Origin: Paludibacteraceae bacterium
GTDB lineage: Bacteria; Bacteroidota; Bacteroidia; Bacteroidales; Paludibacteraceae
DNA length: 9,821 nt
Assembly (NCBI GenBank): GCA_947445425.1
Contig: CANFFA010000064.1
Span: 1 to 9,821, forward strand
Reading direction: 5' to 3'
Positions 1 through 7,833 of the stretch are shown piece after piece (within the stretch, counting starts at the first letter, position 1; the number at the start of each line of letters is the position of its first letter). Under the pieces are notes generated by a model. That model worked only from the letters and a program-made list of their open reading frames with translations, made no database searches and was not told the origin of the DNA. The translations under genes and the position numbers were made by a program.

Positions 1-620
1 AAATAGTGGATAAAAAACTAGATGCCTGCGAAATTTCATTGACATTGATTGATAAAATCCCTGAAATTAAAAGGCTGATGGCTACTGACATTAAAGCAAC
101 TTTTGACGGTGACCCTGCAGCACAGAGCTATGGTGAAGTTATATTCTGCTACCCTTCCATTCATGCAGTATTTAACCACAGATTGGCCCATGAACTACTG
201 AAATTAGGTGTGCCCATTATACCTAGAGTAATTTCAGAATTGGCGCACTCAGAAACTGGAATTGACATTCATCCTGGGGCACAAATTGGCGAATACTTTA
301 GTATCGACCATGGAACAGGAGTTGTTATTGGAGAAACTGCAATTATTGGAAATCATGTAAGATTGTATCAAGGTGTTACCTTAGGCGCAAAAAGCTTCAC
401 GCTCGACCACGAAGGAAATCCAATTAACATCCCACGTCATCCTATTTTAGAGAATAATGTAGTCGTTTATTCCAATGCAAATGTTTTAGGAAGAATTACT
501 ATTGGAGAAGGATCAATTATTGGAGGTAATGTTTGGCTTACCAACAGTGTCCCACCAGGCTCACGTATCCTTCAACAAAAAGCTATAGTGACTTCATTTT
601 TTGACGGTGCCGGAATTTAA
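1..620 (+). CDS. cysE: serine O-acetyltransferase, 5' end outside window
   Basis: The product transfers acetyl from acetyl-CoA to L-serine, giving O-acetylserine, the carbon skeleton for cysteine synthesis in the cytoplasm. The C-terminal half is a left-handed beta-helix built from hexapeptide repeats such as IGEYFS, IGETAI and IGEGSI. Numbering from the GTG at base 6, the catalytic dyad matches E. coli CysE: Asp87 in the DIHPGAQIG motif, and Asp101-His102 in the DHGTG motif exactly 15 residues later. RHP around His145 corresponds to the second substrate-binding histidine. The frame is open to base 1 with no in-frame stop, and about 205 residues are visible against roughly 260-300 in the family, so I read this as a gene truncated by the window edge; the GTG at 6 is probably not the true start. 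It ends in TAA and converges on rplQ, 75 nt away, with a shared terminator between them. Family assignment is firm; whether the organism uses the name cysE or epsC is a convention. Confidence 0.93.
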   Translation, partial: IVDKKLDACEISLTLIDKIPEIKRLMATDIKATFDGDPAAQSYGEVIFCYPSIHAVFNHRLAHELLKLGVPIIPRVISELAHSETGIDIHPGAQIGEYFSIDHGTGVVIGETAIIGNHVRLYQGVTLGAKSFTLDHEGNPINIPRHPILENNVVVYSNANVLGRITIGEGSIIGGNVWLTNSVPPGSRILQQKAIVTSFFDGAGI

Positions 621-633
621 AGCAATAAATAAT

Positions 634-680
634 AAATCAAAAAAGGAACAAAGCAATATGCTTTGTTCCTTTTTTGATTT
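634..680. terminator. bidirectional intrinsic terminator between cysE and rplQ
   Basis: A perfect inverted repeat has 22-nt arms at 634-655 and 659-680 and a 3-nt loop (ATA). The inner 11 bp (GGAACAAAGCA pairing with TGCTTTGTTCC) hold most of the G:C pairs. Next to them, six A on one side face six T on the other, so each strand reads a stem followed by a U-run. This is the form expected of a factor-independent terminator working in both directions. It lies 13 nt after the cysE stop and 15 nt after the rplQ stop, which closes both convergent transcripts. Confidence 0.93.
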
Positions 681-695
681 GAGTAAATTAAAAAA

Positions 696-1169
696 TTACT
701 CAGCAACAGGAGTTTCTTCAGTTGCAACTGGTGCATCAGCAACTTCTTTTTTAACAGAAGAACGACGCGTACGAGCAGCTTTCTTAACAGCCTTTTCTTT
801 CAACATGTTTTCATTGTAATCAACTAATTCAATGATACACATTTCTGCGTTATCACCCAAACGAAAACCAGTACGTAAAATACGGGTATAACCACCTGGA
901 CGATCAGCAATTTTCTCAGATACAGATGTGAACAATTCTGTAACAATCTCCTTGTTTTGTAACAAGCTAAATACCATACGACGTGAGTGTGTAGTATCTT
1001 CTTTTGATTTTGTCAAAATTGGCTCTACATATACTTGCAGGGCTTTCGCCTTAGCAAGCGTTGTAGCAATTCTCTTATGTTGAATAAGAGAAGAAGCCAT
1101 ATTAGACAACATTGCCTTTCTATGAGCCGTTTTACGGCCTAAGTGGTTAAATTTTTTATTATGTCTCAT
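696..1169 (-). CDS. rplQ: 50S ribosomal protein L17 (bL17)
   Basis: bL17 is a bacterial large-subunit protein that binds 23S rRNA near the exit-tunnel surface. The N-terminus [20 protein letters not shown] and the later [21 protein letters not shown] segment (about 90-110) are the family hallmarks. The conserved core ends near residue 125. A tail of about 30 residues follows, first Lys/Arg/Ala-rich and then acidic with Pro and Ala, giving 157 aa against 127 in E. coli. Such low-complexity tails are common on bL17 in Bacteroidota. The ATG lies 4 nt after the rpoA stop, so translation is probably coupled. It is the last gene of the cluster and runs into the terminator at 634-680. Confidence 0.97.
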   Translation of the reverse strand: MRHNKKFNHLGRKTAHRKAMLSNMASSLIQHKRIATTLAKAKALQVYVEPILTKSKEDTTHSRRMVFSLLQNKEIVTELFTSVSEKIADRPGGYTRILRTGFRLGDNAEMCIIELVDYNENMLKEKAVKKAARTRRSSVKKEVADAPVATEETPVAE

Positions 1170-1173
1170 CTCT

Positions 1174-2166
1174 TTACTCTTTATCTAATTTATATTTAGC
1201 TATATCCATTCCAAAGGAAAGGTTTAAGCTTTCTAATTTCTCATCTAACTCAGTAAGCGATTTTTTACCAAAATTACGGAATTTCAATAAATCGTGACGG
1301 TGATAACCACACAACTCGCCTAAAGTATCGACATCAGCAGCCTTCAAACAGTTAAGTGCCCTTACAGATAACTCAAGGTCAGTTAATTTTGTTTTCAACA
1401 ATTGACGCATGTGAAGAATTTCTTCATCAAATTCATCAGCACCTTCACCTTCAGCAACTTCTAATGAAATTTTCTCATCAGAAAACAACATAAAGTGATG
1501 TATTAGAATCTTTGCAGATTCCTTTAGTGCTTCTTTGGGATGAATAGAACCGTCAGTAGAAATCTCTAATACTAATTTCTCATAATCTGTAACTTGCTCA
1601 ACACGAAAGTTTTCAATAGAATACTTTACGTTACGAATAGGAGTGAAAATTGCATCAATTGGAATAACACCAATTTCAGCAGAAGAAGATTTATTTTCTT
1701 CTGATGGAGCATATCCACGACCCTTATTAACGTAAATATCAATTTGGAAGCTAGCTGAAGGATCAAGTTCACAAATAACAAGTTCAGGATTAAGCACTTC
1801 AAAACCAGTAAAATACTTACCAATATCACCAGCTTTAAAGACTGTTGTTCCTGTAACTAATATAGAATTTTTTTCACTTTCAACATCTTCAACAATTTGT
1901 TTGAAACGAACTTGTTTAAGATTCAAAATGATACTAGTAACATCATCAATAACTCCTGGTATAGTTGAGTATTCATGGTCAACCCCTTCAATTTTAATTG
2001 AAGTTATAGCGAAACCTTCAAGTGAAGACAAAAGTATACGGCGCAATGCATTACCAATCGTAATACCGTAACCTGGCTCCAAAGGACGAAATTCAAATTT
2101 ACCTTGAAATTCGTCAGCTTCCAACATAATTACCTTTTCAGGTTTTTGAAATGCTAATATAGCCAT
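1174..2166 (-). CDS. rpoA: DNA-directed RNA polymerase subunit alpha
   Basis: The alpha subunit dimerises to nucleate assembly of RNA polymerase, and through its C-terminal domain it contacts upstream promoter DNA and activators. The N-terminal domain (about 15-235) carries [20 protein letters not shown], with the assembly-critical arginines at 42-43. A short acidic linker (about 238-250) leads to the C-terminal domain (about 262-325). That domain keeps the DNA-contacting residues of E. coli alpha: Arg269 (R265), Asn272 (N268), Gly300 (G296), Lys302 (K298) and Ser303 (S299). The 330-aa length is normal. The start [14 protein letters not shown] is the form usual in Bacteroidota. The gene begins 10 nt after rpsD and is followed by rplQ after 4 nt. 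Confidence 0.98.
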   Translation of the reverse strand: MAILAFQKPEKVIMLEADEFQGKFEFRPLEPGYGITIGNALRRILLSSLEGFAITSIKIEGVDHEYSTIPGVIDDVTSIILNLKQVRFKQIVEDVESEKNSILVTGTTVFKAGDIGKYFTGFEVLNPELVICELDPSASFQIDIYVNKGRGYAPSEENKSSSAEIGVIPIDAIFTPIRNVKYSIENFRVEQVTDYEKLVLEISTDGSIHPKEALKESAKILIHHFMLFSDEKISLEVAEGEGADEFDEEILHMRQLLKTKLTDLELSVRALNCLKAADVDTLGELCGYHRHDLLKFRNFGKKSLTELDEKLESLNLSFGMDIAKYKLDKE

Positions 2167-2176
2167 GGTTCACTTA

Positions 2177-2782
2177 TTATTTAGAATATAACTCGACAAT
2201 TAATTGTTCTTTGATATTTTCTGGAATATCTTCACGTTCTGGGATGTGTAAATAGGTACCACCCAAAATAGATGCATTCCATTCAATCCAAGGATATTTA
2301 CTGTGATTAAAACCAATCAAAGAAGTTGAAATAACTTCCATAGACTTGTTTTTTTCACGTACTGCAATAACTTGACCTGGACGAATGTGACAAGATGCAA
2401 TATTCACAACTTTACCATCAACGGTAATATGTTTGTGACTAACCAATTGACGAGCACCTGAACGAGTAGGCGCAAAACCCAAACGATATACTAAATTATC
2501 TAAACGAGATTCCAATAATTGCAACAATACAACACCAGTAACACCTTTGGTACGTTGAGCTTTTTCATACATGTTACGGAATTGCTTTTCTAATACACCA
2601 TAAGTATATTTAGCTTTTTGTTTTTCACGTAATTGTATTCCGTACTCAGAAGTTTTTTTACGACGTCCTTGACCATGTTGGCCAGGAGGATAATTCTTTT
2701 TAGCCAACACTTTGTCAGGTCCGAAAATAGCTTCACCAAATTTACGTGCTATTCTTGATTTTGGGCCAATATATCTTGCCAT
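2177..2782 (-). CDS. rpsD: 30S ribosomal protein S4 (uS4)
   Basis: uS4 is a primary 16S rRNA-binding protein that starts assembly of the 30S body and helps form the mRNA entry channel. The N-terminal [17 protein letters not shown] segment and [19 protein letters not shown] (about 30-48) are typical. The S4 RNA-binding domain runs from about 92 to 155, with [20 protein letters not shown] at its start. The only cysteine is Cys131, so the N-terminal zinc knuckle of C+ forms is absent. The gene ends in tandem in-frame TAA codons. In E. coli and Bacillus uS4 represses its own mRNA. Here the gene is preceded by 141 nt of non-coding DNA, the longest gap in the cluster, which could hold such a control region. 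The start has an A-rich upstream tract and no Shine-Dalgarno sequence. Confidence 0.98.
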   Translation of the reverse strand: MARYIGPKSRIARKFGEAIFGPDKVLAKKNYPPGQHGQGRRKKTSEYGIQLREKQKAKYTYGVLEKQFRNMYEKAQRTKGVTGVVLLQLLESRLDNLVYRLGFAPTRSGARQLVSHKHITVDGKVVNIASCHIRPGQVIAVREKNKSMEVISTSLIGFNHSKYPWIEWNASILGGTYLHIPEREDIPENIKEQLIVELYSK

Positions 2783-2923
2783 TTTATTTTATTTTGTTTA
2801 AGTTAATGATGTGTTCCACGTACACAAATCGAAAAAACTAACACAGCCGCGATTGCAGAGAGGTTAAATGCAACCTTTTCATAGATTTTATCTATTCGGT
2901 GATAGAGGAAACGATAATAGAAA
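2783..2923 (-). promoter_or_regulatory. possible structured rpsD leader
   Basis: This 141-nt gap between rpsK and rpsD is much longer than other gaps in the cluster. On the minus strand it can form several small hairpins. ATAGAT-AAA-ATCTAT lies at 2881-2895. A 7-bp stem with one G-U pair joins 2869-2875 to 2851-2857 and competes with AGGTT/AACCT at 2861-2876. A bulged stem occupies 2808-2830. AATCG just after the second hairpin can also pair with CGATT about 18 nt further on. A 14-codon frame (MKRLHLTSLQSRLC, 2838-2882) starts in the first hairpin. I see no convincing Bacteroidota promoter (TTG, then TAnnTTTG) and no terminator. Autogenous control by uS4 is an inference from other bacteria; the region could also simply be a spacer. 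Confidence 0.4.
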
Positions 2924-3313
2924 TTATACTCTTCTGCGTTTTGGGGGGCGACAACCATTGTGTGGAAGTGGCGTTACGTCAACGATTTCTGTTACTTCAA
3001 TACCAGCTCCGTGAATTGTACGTATTGCTGACTCACGACCATTACCTGGTCCTTTAACATAAGCTTTAACTTTTTTCAATCCTAAATCGATTGCTACTTT
3101 TGAACAATCCTGAGCTGCCATTTGCGCTGCATAAGGAGTGTTTTTCTTTGAGCCACGGAATCCCATCTTACCTGCTGAAGACCAAGATATTACTTGACCA
3201 TCACCATTTGTAAGTGTAACAATAATGTTATTAAATGAAGAATGTACGTGCAATTGACCTACACCATCTACTTTAACGACTCTTTTTTTGGCTGCAACTG
3301 TCTTTTTTGCCAT
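2924..3313 (-). CDS. rpsK: 30S ribosomal protein S11 (uS11)
   Basis: uS11 sits on the 30S platform next to the mRNA exit and the E site. The 129-aa length matches the family. Diagnostic segments are [21 protein letters not shown] (about 19-39), [14 protein letters not shown] (51-64), [12 protein letters not shown] (87-98) and the C-terminal [18 protein letters not shown]. The ATG is preceded by 53 nt after rpsM, an AT-rich gap in which I see neither a Shine-Dalgarno sequence nor a clear promoter. It belongs to the alpha-operon section rpsM-rpsK-rpsD-rpoA-rplQ. Confidence 0.98.
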   Translation of the reverse strand: MAKKTVAAKKRVVKVDGVGQLHVHSSFNNIIVTLTNGDGQVISWSSAGKMGFRGSKKNTPYAAQMAAQDCSKVAIDLGLKKVKAYVKGPGNGRESAIRTIHGAGIEVTEIVDVTPLPHNGCRPPKRRRV

Positions 3314-3366
3314 ATTATTTCAATATTATTTTGCTTGTTCTAAAATTTGCAAACAGTTAATTACCT

Positions 3367-3747
3367 TTATTTAGTTGCTTTCTTTTTGTTTGCAACTGTT
3401 TTCTTTTTCCCTTTACGTGTACGAGCGTTATTTTTCGTACTTTGACCTCTTAATGGAAGGCCAATACGGTGACGTACTCCACGATAGCAACCGATATCCA
3501 TCAAACGTTTGATGTTGGTTTGTACTTCAGAACGAAGGTCACCTTCAACTTTAAAACTTGCACCAATAATCTCGCGAATTTTAGCCGCTTGGTCGTCTGT
3601 CCAATCTTTTACTTTAATGTTGATGTCAACATTAGCTTCTTCTAAAATTTTCTTAGCGCTACTGCGACCTACTCCGTAGATATAAGTCAATCCAACTTCT
3701 CCTCTTTTATTTTGAGGTAAATCTACTCCTACAATTCTTATTGCCAT
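3367..3747 (-). CDS. rpsM: 30S ribosomal protein S13 (uS13)
   Basis: uS13 lies in the 30S head, forms bridges to the 50S subunit and contacts the P-site tRNA with its basic tail. [27 protein letters not shown] followed by the helix-two-turn-helix region, and [28 protein letters not shown] (about 86-113), are the family signatures. The C-terminus is a run of lysine-rich residues, normal for the tRNA-contacting tail. At 126 aa it is slightly longer than E. coli uS13 (118 aa). It follows rpmJ after 27 nt. Confidence 0.98.
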   Translation of the reverse strand: MAIRIVGVDLPQNKRGEVGLTYIYGVGRSSAKKILEEANVDINIKVKDWTDDQAAKIREIIGASFKVEGDLRSEVQTNIKRLMDIGCYRGVRHRIGLPLRGQSTKNNARTRKGKKKTVANKKKATK

Positions 3748-3774
3748 AAAATCTTTTTATTTCAAAAATAATTA

Positions 3775-3891
3775 TTATCCTTGACGTTGTTTAAACTTAG
3801 GATTCTTTTTGTTAATAACATACAAGCGACCTTTTCTTCTTACGATTTTACAATCGTCCGTGCGCTTCTTAACTGATGCTCTTACTTTCAT
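3775..3891 (-). CDS. rpmJ: 50S ribosomal protein L36 (bL36), zinc-ligand-poor form
   Basis: This 38-aa protein is found by translating the gap between infA and rpsM. It begins MKVRASVKK and ends [10 protein letters not shown], the two ends that define bL36, a small 50S protein that organises 23S rRNA near the GTPase region. Of the four zinc ligands of the E. coli protein (Cys11, Cys14, Cys27, His33) only Cys14 remains; the others are Thr11, Asn27 and Phe33. It therefore should not bind zinc in the usual way. This form is common in Bacteroidota, so it is a lineage trait and not a sign of decay. The spacing is 17 nt from infA and 27 nt to rpsM. Confidence 0.96.
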   Translation of the reverse strand: MKVRASVKKRTDDCKIVRRKGRLYVINKKNPKFKQRQG

Positions 3892-3908
3892 GTGTAAATA
3901 TTTAAATT

Positions 3909-4127
3909 TTATTTATATCTAAAAGAGATTCGTCCTTTTGACAAATCATAGGGAGACATTTCTACTTTCACCCGATCTCCTGTTAAAATTTTGATATAAT
4001 GCATGCGCATTTTACCTGAAATATGTGCAGTTATTACGTGACCGTTTTCTAATTCAACACGAAACATAGCATTAGATAATGCTTCGAGAATCGTGCCGTC
4101 TTGCTCAATTGCTGTTTGTTTGGCCAT
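3909..4127 (-). CDS. infA: translation initiation factor IF-1
   Basis: IF-1 is a single S1/OB-fold protein that occupies the A site of the 30S subunit during initiation and supports IF-2 and IF-3. The 72-aa length is standard. Recognisable segments are [41 protein letters not shown] (21-41) and the C-terminal [15 protein letters not shown]. The ATG is only 2 nt after the map stop codon, so the pair is very likely translationally coupled. Confidence 0.98.
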   Translation of the reverse strand: MAKQTAIEQDGTILEALSNAMFRVELENGHVITAHISGKMRMHYIKILTGDRVKVEMSPYDLSKGRISFRYK

Positions 4128-4129
4128 AA

Positions 4130-4915
4130 TTAAATTGCTTTGTTCCCTAAAACTTGTTCAATAAATTCAAAACTTGATAATATATCTGCTTGTCCACGAC
4201 GTATTGCTACTGAATGCTCAAAATGAGCAGAAGCCTTACGATCGACAGTTCGAGTAGTCCAACCATCTTTTTCGAAAACAAGATGACGAGATCCTAAATT
4301 AATCATCGGTTCAATAGCAATGGTCATACCAGATTTAAGCATAATTCCATTTCCTTTTCTACCAAAATTTGGTACTTCAGGAGCTTCATGTAATTTACGA
4401 CCCACACCGTGACCAATCATTTCTCTAACAACTGAATAACCACGCTCTTCACAATAAGATTGAATGGCATACCCTAAATCACCCAAACGACGACCTTCTT
4501 GTGCTTGTTCGATCCCTTTATAAAGAGACTCTTTAGTAGTACGTAATAGATCAATTATTTCAGGTTTAACATCTCCAACACAAAAAGTATATGCAGAATC
4601 ACCATGAAAACCATTAAAATAAACGCCACAATCAACTGAAATTATATCACCATCTTCTAAAAATAAATTATCAGAAGGTATACCATGTACGACTTGGTCA
4701 TTAACAGAAGTACAAATTGATTTAGGAAAACCACCGTATCCTAGAAAACCCGGAACGGCACCATGAGCCCTAATAAATTCTTCAGCTATTTTATCTAATT
4801 GAGCAGTACTAACACCAGGAGCAATAACTTTAGCCATCTCTGCTAATGTCTTAGCGACAATCTGATTACTAGCACGAAGCAACTCTATCTCCTCGTCTGT
4901 TTTTAAAAAAATCAT
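4130..4915 (-). CDS. map: type I methionine aminopeptidase
   Basis: The enzyme removes initiator methionine from new proteins when the second residue is small. The pita-bread fold of type Ia MetAP fills the whole 261-aa protein. The five metal ligands are present: Asp95 and Asp106 (in [15 protein letters not shown]), His169 (GHGVG), Glu202 (IEPM) and Glu233 (HFEHS). The substrate-side histidines His77 and His176 are also there. The N-terminus starts directly at the catalytic domain, with no SH3-type zinc extension. It lies between secY (11 nt) and infA (2 nt), the usual Bacteroidota position. Confidence 0.98.
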   Translation of the reverse strand: MIFLKTDEEIELLRASNQIVAKTLAEMAKVIAPGVSTAQLDKIAEEFIRAHGAVPGFLGYGGFPKSICTSVNDQVVHGIPSDNLFLEDGDIISVDCGVYFNGFHGDSAYTFCVGDVKPEIIDLLRTTKESLYKGIEQAQEGRRLGDLGYAIQSYCEERGYSVVREMIGHGVGRKLHEAPEVPNFGRKGNGIMLKSGMTIAIEPMINLGSRHLVFEKDGWTTRTVDRKASAHFEHSVAIRRGQADILSSFEFIEQVLGNKAI

Positions 4916-4926
4916 TAATCTATAAT

Positions 4927-6270
4927 TTAGTATGCTGAAGCACCACCACTAGTACGACCTTTGATTCTTCCTGATTTTAGAAGACCATCATAATGACGCA
5001 TTAATAAATGACTTTCAATTTGTTGTAAAGTATCTAATACAACCCCAACCAAGATCAACAATGAAGTTCCGCCAAAAAAGTGGGCAAATTCTTGATTAAT
5101 ACCTATTAAAGAAGCGAAAGCAGGCATTACTGCAACAATTGCTAAAAAAACAGATCCAGGCAAAGTTATACGAGACATAATTAAATCAAGATACTCAGCA
5201 GTTCGTTTACCTGGTTTAATTCCAGGAATAAAACCATTATTACGTTTCATTTCCTCGGCCATTTGTGTTGGATTAACAGTAATCGCTGTATAAAAATAAG
5301 TAAATACAACAATTAATAAACCAAATACAAAATTATAAGCAAAACCATTATTGTTCATAAATGCACCAACAAAACCACTTACAGCTTGTGAATGCGAAAA
5401 TCCGGCTAAAGTAACAGGAATAAACATTATAGCTTGAGCAAAAATAATAGGCATAACTCCAGCAGCATTAATCTTCAATGGAATATACTGACGTACACCA
5501 CCATATTGTTTATTACCAACTACACGTTTTGCATATTGAACAGGTATCTTACGAGTTCCTTGAACTAACATGATCGAAGCAGCAATAACAAGTAATAAGA
5601 AAATTAATTCTCCTAAAAACATTACCAAACCACCACCTGCATCACCTAAACGAGAAGCAAACTCTTTAATCACTGCACCTGGAAAACGCGAAATGATACC
5701 AACTAAAATAATAAATGATATACCATTACCAATACCTTTATCTGTAATACGCTCACCTAACCACATTACAAACATACTACCACCACATAAAATAAGGGTA
5801 GAAGTTAGAGTGAATAAAAATCCACTTGGTACAGCAGAACCTGCTTGTGCCAATTGTACACTTAAGTTAACCAAATAGGAAGGTCCTTGCAATAATAAAA
5901 TACCAACAGTCAAATAGCGTGTATATTGATTCATCTTGCGACGACCACTTTCACCTTCACGCTGCATCTTTTGAAAATAAGGTACAGCTATTGTTAACAA
6001 CTGGATAACGATAGAAGCCGAAATGTACGGCATAATACCCAAAGCAAATACCGAAGCATTAGCAAAAGCACCACCTGAGAACATATCCAACAAGGCAAGT
6101 AAGCCACCGCTGGTTTGAGCTTTTAACGCAGTCAAAGCAGTTGGGTCAATACCTGGAAGTACAACATAAGAACCAAAACGATAAATTAACACCAACAAAA
6201 TTGTTGTTAACAATCGACTACGAAGCTCTTCAATCTTCCAGATATTTTTTATTGTCTCTATCAGTTTCAT
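4927..6270 (-). CDS. secY: preprotein translocase subunit SecY
   Basis: SecY is the channel of the Sec translocon in the cytoplasmic membrane; it works with SecE, SecG and SecA. The 447 aa contain about ten hydrophobic segments, the first at about 18-39 and others near 75-98, 118-140, 150-170, 183-200, 213-237, 270-292, 312-333, 370-391 and 402-418. Signatures are GIMPYISASIVIQLL (78-92), the TDKGIGNGIS loop (176-185), the cytoplasmic loop with GIKPGKRTAEYL (350-361), and the end segment MRHYDGLLKSGRIKGR. The ATG is 4 nt after the rplO stop, matching the common rplO-secY coupling that places a membrane channel gene among ribosomal genes. Confidence 0.98.
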   Translation of the reverse strand: MKLIETIKNIWKIEELRSRLLTTILLVLIYRFGSYVVLPGIDPTALTALKAQTSGGLLALLDMFSGGAFANASVFALGIMPYISASIVIQLLTIAVPYFQKMQREGESGRRKMNQYTRYLTVGILLLQGPSYLVNLSVQLAQAGSAVPSGFLFTLTSTLILCGGSMFVMWLGERITDKGIGNGISFIILVGIISRFPGAVIKEFASRLGDAGGGLVMFLGELIFLLLVIAASIMLVQGTRKIPVQYAKRVVGNKQYGGVRQYIPLKINAAGVMPIIFAQAIMFIPVTLAGFSHSQAVSGFVGAFMNNNGFAYNFVFGLLIVVFTYFYTAITVNPTQMAEEMKRNNGFIPGIKPGKRTAEYLDLIMSRITLPGSVFLAIVAVMPAFASLIGINQEFAHFFGGTSLLILVGVVLDTLQQIESHLLMRHYDGLLKSGRIKGRTSGGASAY

Positions 6271-6274
6271 GCTA

Positions 6275-6721
6275 TTAAAGTTTTACTACGGTTCCACCTG
6301 CGGCTACGATTGCTTCTTCTGCCGATTTAGAAAATCCATTGGCTTCAACAACAAGTTTTGTAGTTAAAACACCATTACCTAAAATTTTTGCCAAAGCAGT
6401 TTTTGAAAGAAAACCACCTTCACGTAATTCAACTAAACCAATTTTAGCTAAATTTTTACTTTGAGCAAGAATTTCTAAAGTTTCAATATTAATCGCTTTG
6501 TATTCAACACGATTGATATTTTTGAAACCAAATTTTGGTAAGCGACGTTGAATAGGCATTTGACCACCTTCAAAACCTACTTTTTTAGAGTATCCTGAAC
6601 GTGATTTTTGTCCTTTGTGCCCTTTTGTAGAAGTACCACCTAAACCAGAACCAGTACCACGACCAATTCTTTTTCTAGTTCTAACGGAACCTGCTGCAGG
6701 GGTTAAATTACTTAAATTCAT
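6275..6721 (-). CDS. rplO: 50S ribosomal protein L15 (uL15)
   Basis: uL15 is a late-assembly 50S protein whose extended N-terminal arm threads through 23S rRNA. The arm is visible as the Gly-, Arg- and Lys-rich stretch around 18-47 (KRIGRGTGSGLGGTSTKGHK and following), then GGQMPIQRRLPKFGFKN (52-68). The globular C-terminal half ends VVEANGFSKSAEEAIVAAGG, as in the family. The 148-aa length is normal. The 31-nt gap after rpmD is AT-rich with no obvious site. Confidence 0.98.
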   Translation of the reverse strand: MNLSNLTPAAGSVRTRKRIGRGTGSGLGGTSTKGHKGQKSRSGYSKKVGFEGGQMPIQRRLPKFGFKNINRVEYKAINIETLEILAQSKNLAKIGLVELREGGFLSKTALAKILGNGVLTTKLVVEANGFSKSAEEAIVAAGGTVVKL

Positions 6722-6752
6722 ATCTTATATTTTAAAGATTCTAAGAATAATA

Positions 6753-6929
6753 TTATTTGATAACTTCAACCAAGTTATGTACACGGGCTACCATCCCCAA
6801 AATTTGGGGAGTAGCTTCGTGTTCAACTACGGCATTCATTTTTTTCAAACCAAGTGCTTCTAAAGTCAATTTCTGAACATTAGGGCATTTAATTTTACTT
6901 CTTACTTGTTTAATTTTTATAGTTGCCAT
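6753..6929 (-). CDS. rpmD: 50S ribosomal protein L30 (uL30)
   Basis: uL30 is a small 50S protein. The frame is open upstream as far as 7013, but the start chosen is the ATG at 6929, because MATIKIKQVRSKIKCPN is the conserved N-terminus and the result, 58 aa, is the normal length. The longer reading would add 28 unrelated hydrophobic residues and overlap the end of rpsE by 71 nt. The C-terminal GMVARVHNLVEV matches the family. The order rpsE-rpmD-rplO is the standard spc order. Confidence 0.97.
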   Translation of the reverse strand: MATIKIKQVRSKIKCPNVQKLTLEALGLKKMNAVVEHEATPQILGMVARVHNLVEVIK

Positions 6930-6942
6930 AATTATATTTGAT

Positions 6943-7461
6943 TTATCCGTTAAAAACTGTATCAAGTGAAACACCTCTGTTTTGAGCAACAGTACGTGCA
7001 TCACGAAGTTCACCTAAAGCAACAATAGTAGCTTTCACTAAATTGTGAGGATTTGAAGAACCTTTTGATTTTGCCAATACGTCAGTTACACCAACACTTT
7101 CAAGTACCGCACGCATTGCACCACCAGCTTTTACTCCAGTACCTTGAGAGGCAGGGTGGATAAACACTTGAGCACCACCAAATTTAGAAATTTGTTCGTG
7201 AGGTATAGTTCCATTAAATACAGGAACCTTGATCAAGTTTTTCTTAGCAGCTTCAGTTCCTTTTGCAATAGCAGCAGTAACCTCACCAGCTTTACCCAAT
7301 CCCCAACCTACAATTCCATCTTCGTTTCCAACAACAACGATTGCTGAAAAGCTAAAAGTACGTCCACCTTTAGTAACTTTAGTTACACGGTTTACCGCTA
7401 CCAATCTTTCCTTCAATTCTAAATCATTGGTCGATTTAACCTTATTCATATTTGTTGCCAT
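6943..7461 (-). CDS. rpsE: 30S ribosomal protein S5 (uS5)
   Basis: uS5 lies at the mRNA entry site of the 30S subunit and affects decoding accuracy and helicase activity. The N-terminal double-stranded-RNA-binding-like domain (about 17-80) contains [18 protein letters not shown] and [10 protein letters not shown] (32-61). The C-terminal domain includes [19 protein letters not shown] (107-125) and [13 protein letters not shown]. The 172 aa fit the family. The ATG lies 6 nt after the rplR stop. Confidence 0.98.
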   Translation of the reverse strand: MATNMNKVKSTNDLELKERLVAVNRVTKVTKGGRTFSFSAIVVVGNEDGIVGWGLGKAGEVTAAIAKGTEAAKKNLIKVPVFNGTIPHEQISKFGGAQVFIHPASQGTGVKAGGAMRAVLESVGVTDVLAKSKGSSNPHNLVKATIVALGELRDARTVAQNRGVSLDTVFNG

Positions 7462-7467
7462 ACTCGA

Positions 7468-7812
7468 TTAAAATTTAAGACCACCCTCGCGAGCGGAGTC
7501 AGCTAATTGTTTAACTCTACCGTGATACAAATAACCATTACGGTCAAAAATCACATTTGTAATCCCAGCTTCTTGAGCAACTTTAGCTACTAATGCGCCT
7601 ACTTTAGCCGCTTGTTCTATTTTTGTTGCTTTTTCTTTAACACCCAAAGATGAAGCTGAAGCTAAAGTAACTCCATTTACATCATCAATCAATTGAGCAT
7701 AAATTTGAGTGTTGCTTCTGAACACAGTCAATCGGGGTCTTTGAGCAGTTCCTGACACTTTGTGACGGATATGTGCTTTTATTCTAATTCTTCTATCTAA
7801 TTTTCCTGTCAT
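7468..7812 (-). CDS. rplR: 50S ribosomal protein L18 (uL18)
   Basis: uL18 binds 5S rRNA together with uL5 and anchors it in the central protuberance of the 50S subunit. Recognisable segments are the basic N-terminus with [15 protein letters not shown], then [20 protein letters not shown] (25-44), and the C-terminal [26 protein letters not shown], typical of the family. At 114 aa the length is normal. The start lies 21 nt after the rplF stop with no Shine-Dalgarno sequence. Confidence 0.98.
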   Translation of the reverse strand: MTGKLDRRIRIKAHIRHKVSGTAQRPRLTVFRSNTQIYAQLIDDVNGVTLASASSLGVKEKATKIEQAAKVGALVAKVAQEAGITNVIFDRNGYLYHGRVKQLADSAREGGLKF

Positions 7813-7833
7813 AATTTCACAAGTTTACGTAAA

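Noticed and set aside
601..819. Plus-strand frame of 72 codons overlapping the cysE end and the terminator
   Set aside because: It runs through the terminator hairpin and antisense to rplQ, has no recognisable protein features, and starts inside cysE in another frame.
2838..2882. 14-codon frame in the rpsD leader as a confirmed gene
   Set aside because: A frame this short is expected by chance, and there is no ribosome-binding site or known homologue. It is kept only as part of the leader hypothesis.
3314..3366. Promoter or leader in the rpsM-rpsK gap
   Set aside because: The 53-nt gap is AT-rich, but I find no TAnnTTTG-type element at suitable spacing from a TTG and no convincing stem.
5570..5878. 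Plus-strand frame of 102 codons antisense to secY
   Set aside because: It is the complement of conserved SecY coding sequence; its Pro/Lys/Ile-rich composition is typical of a shadow frame.
6930..7013. Longer rpmD start overlapping rpsE
   Set aside because: The added 28 residues are not part of uL30, and the conserved N-terminus MATIKIKQ begins at 6929.
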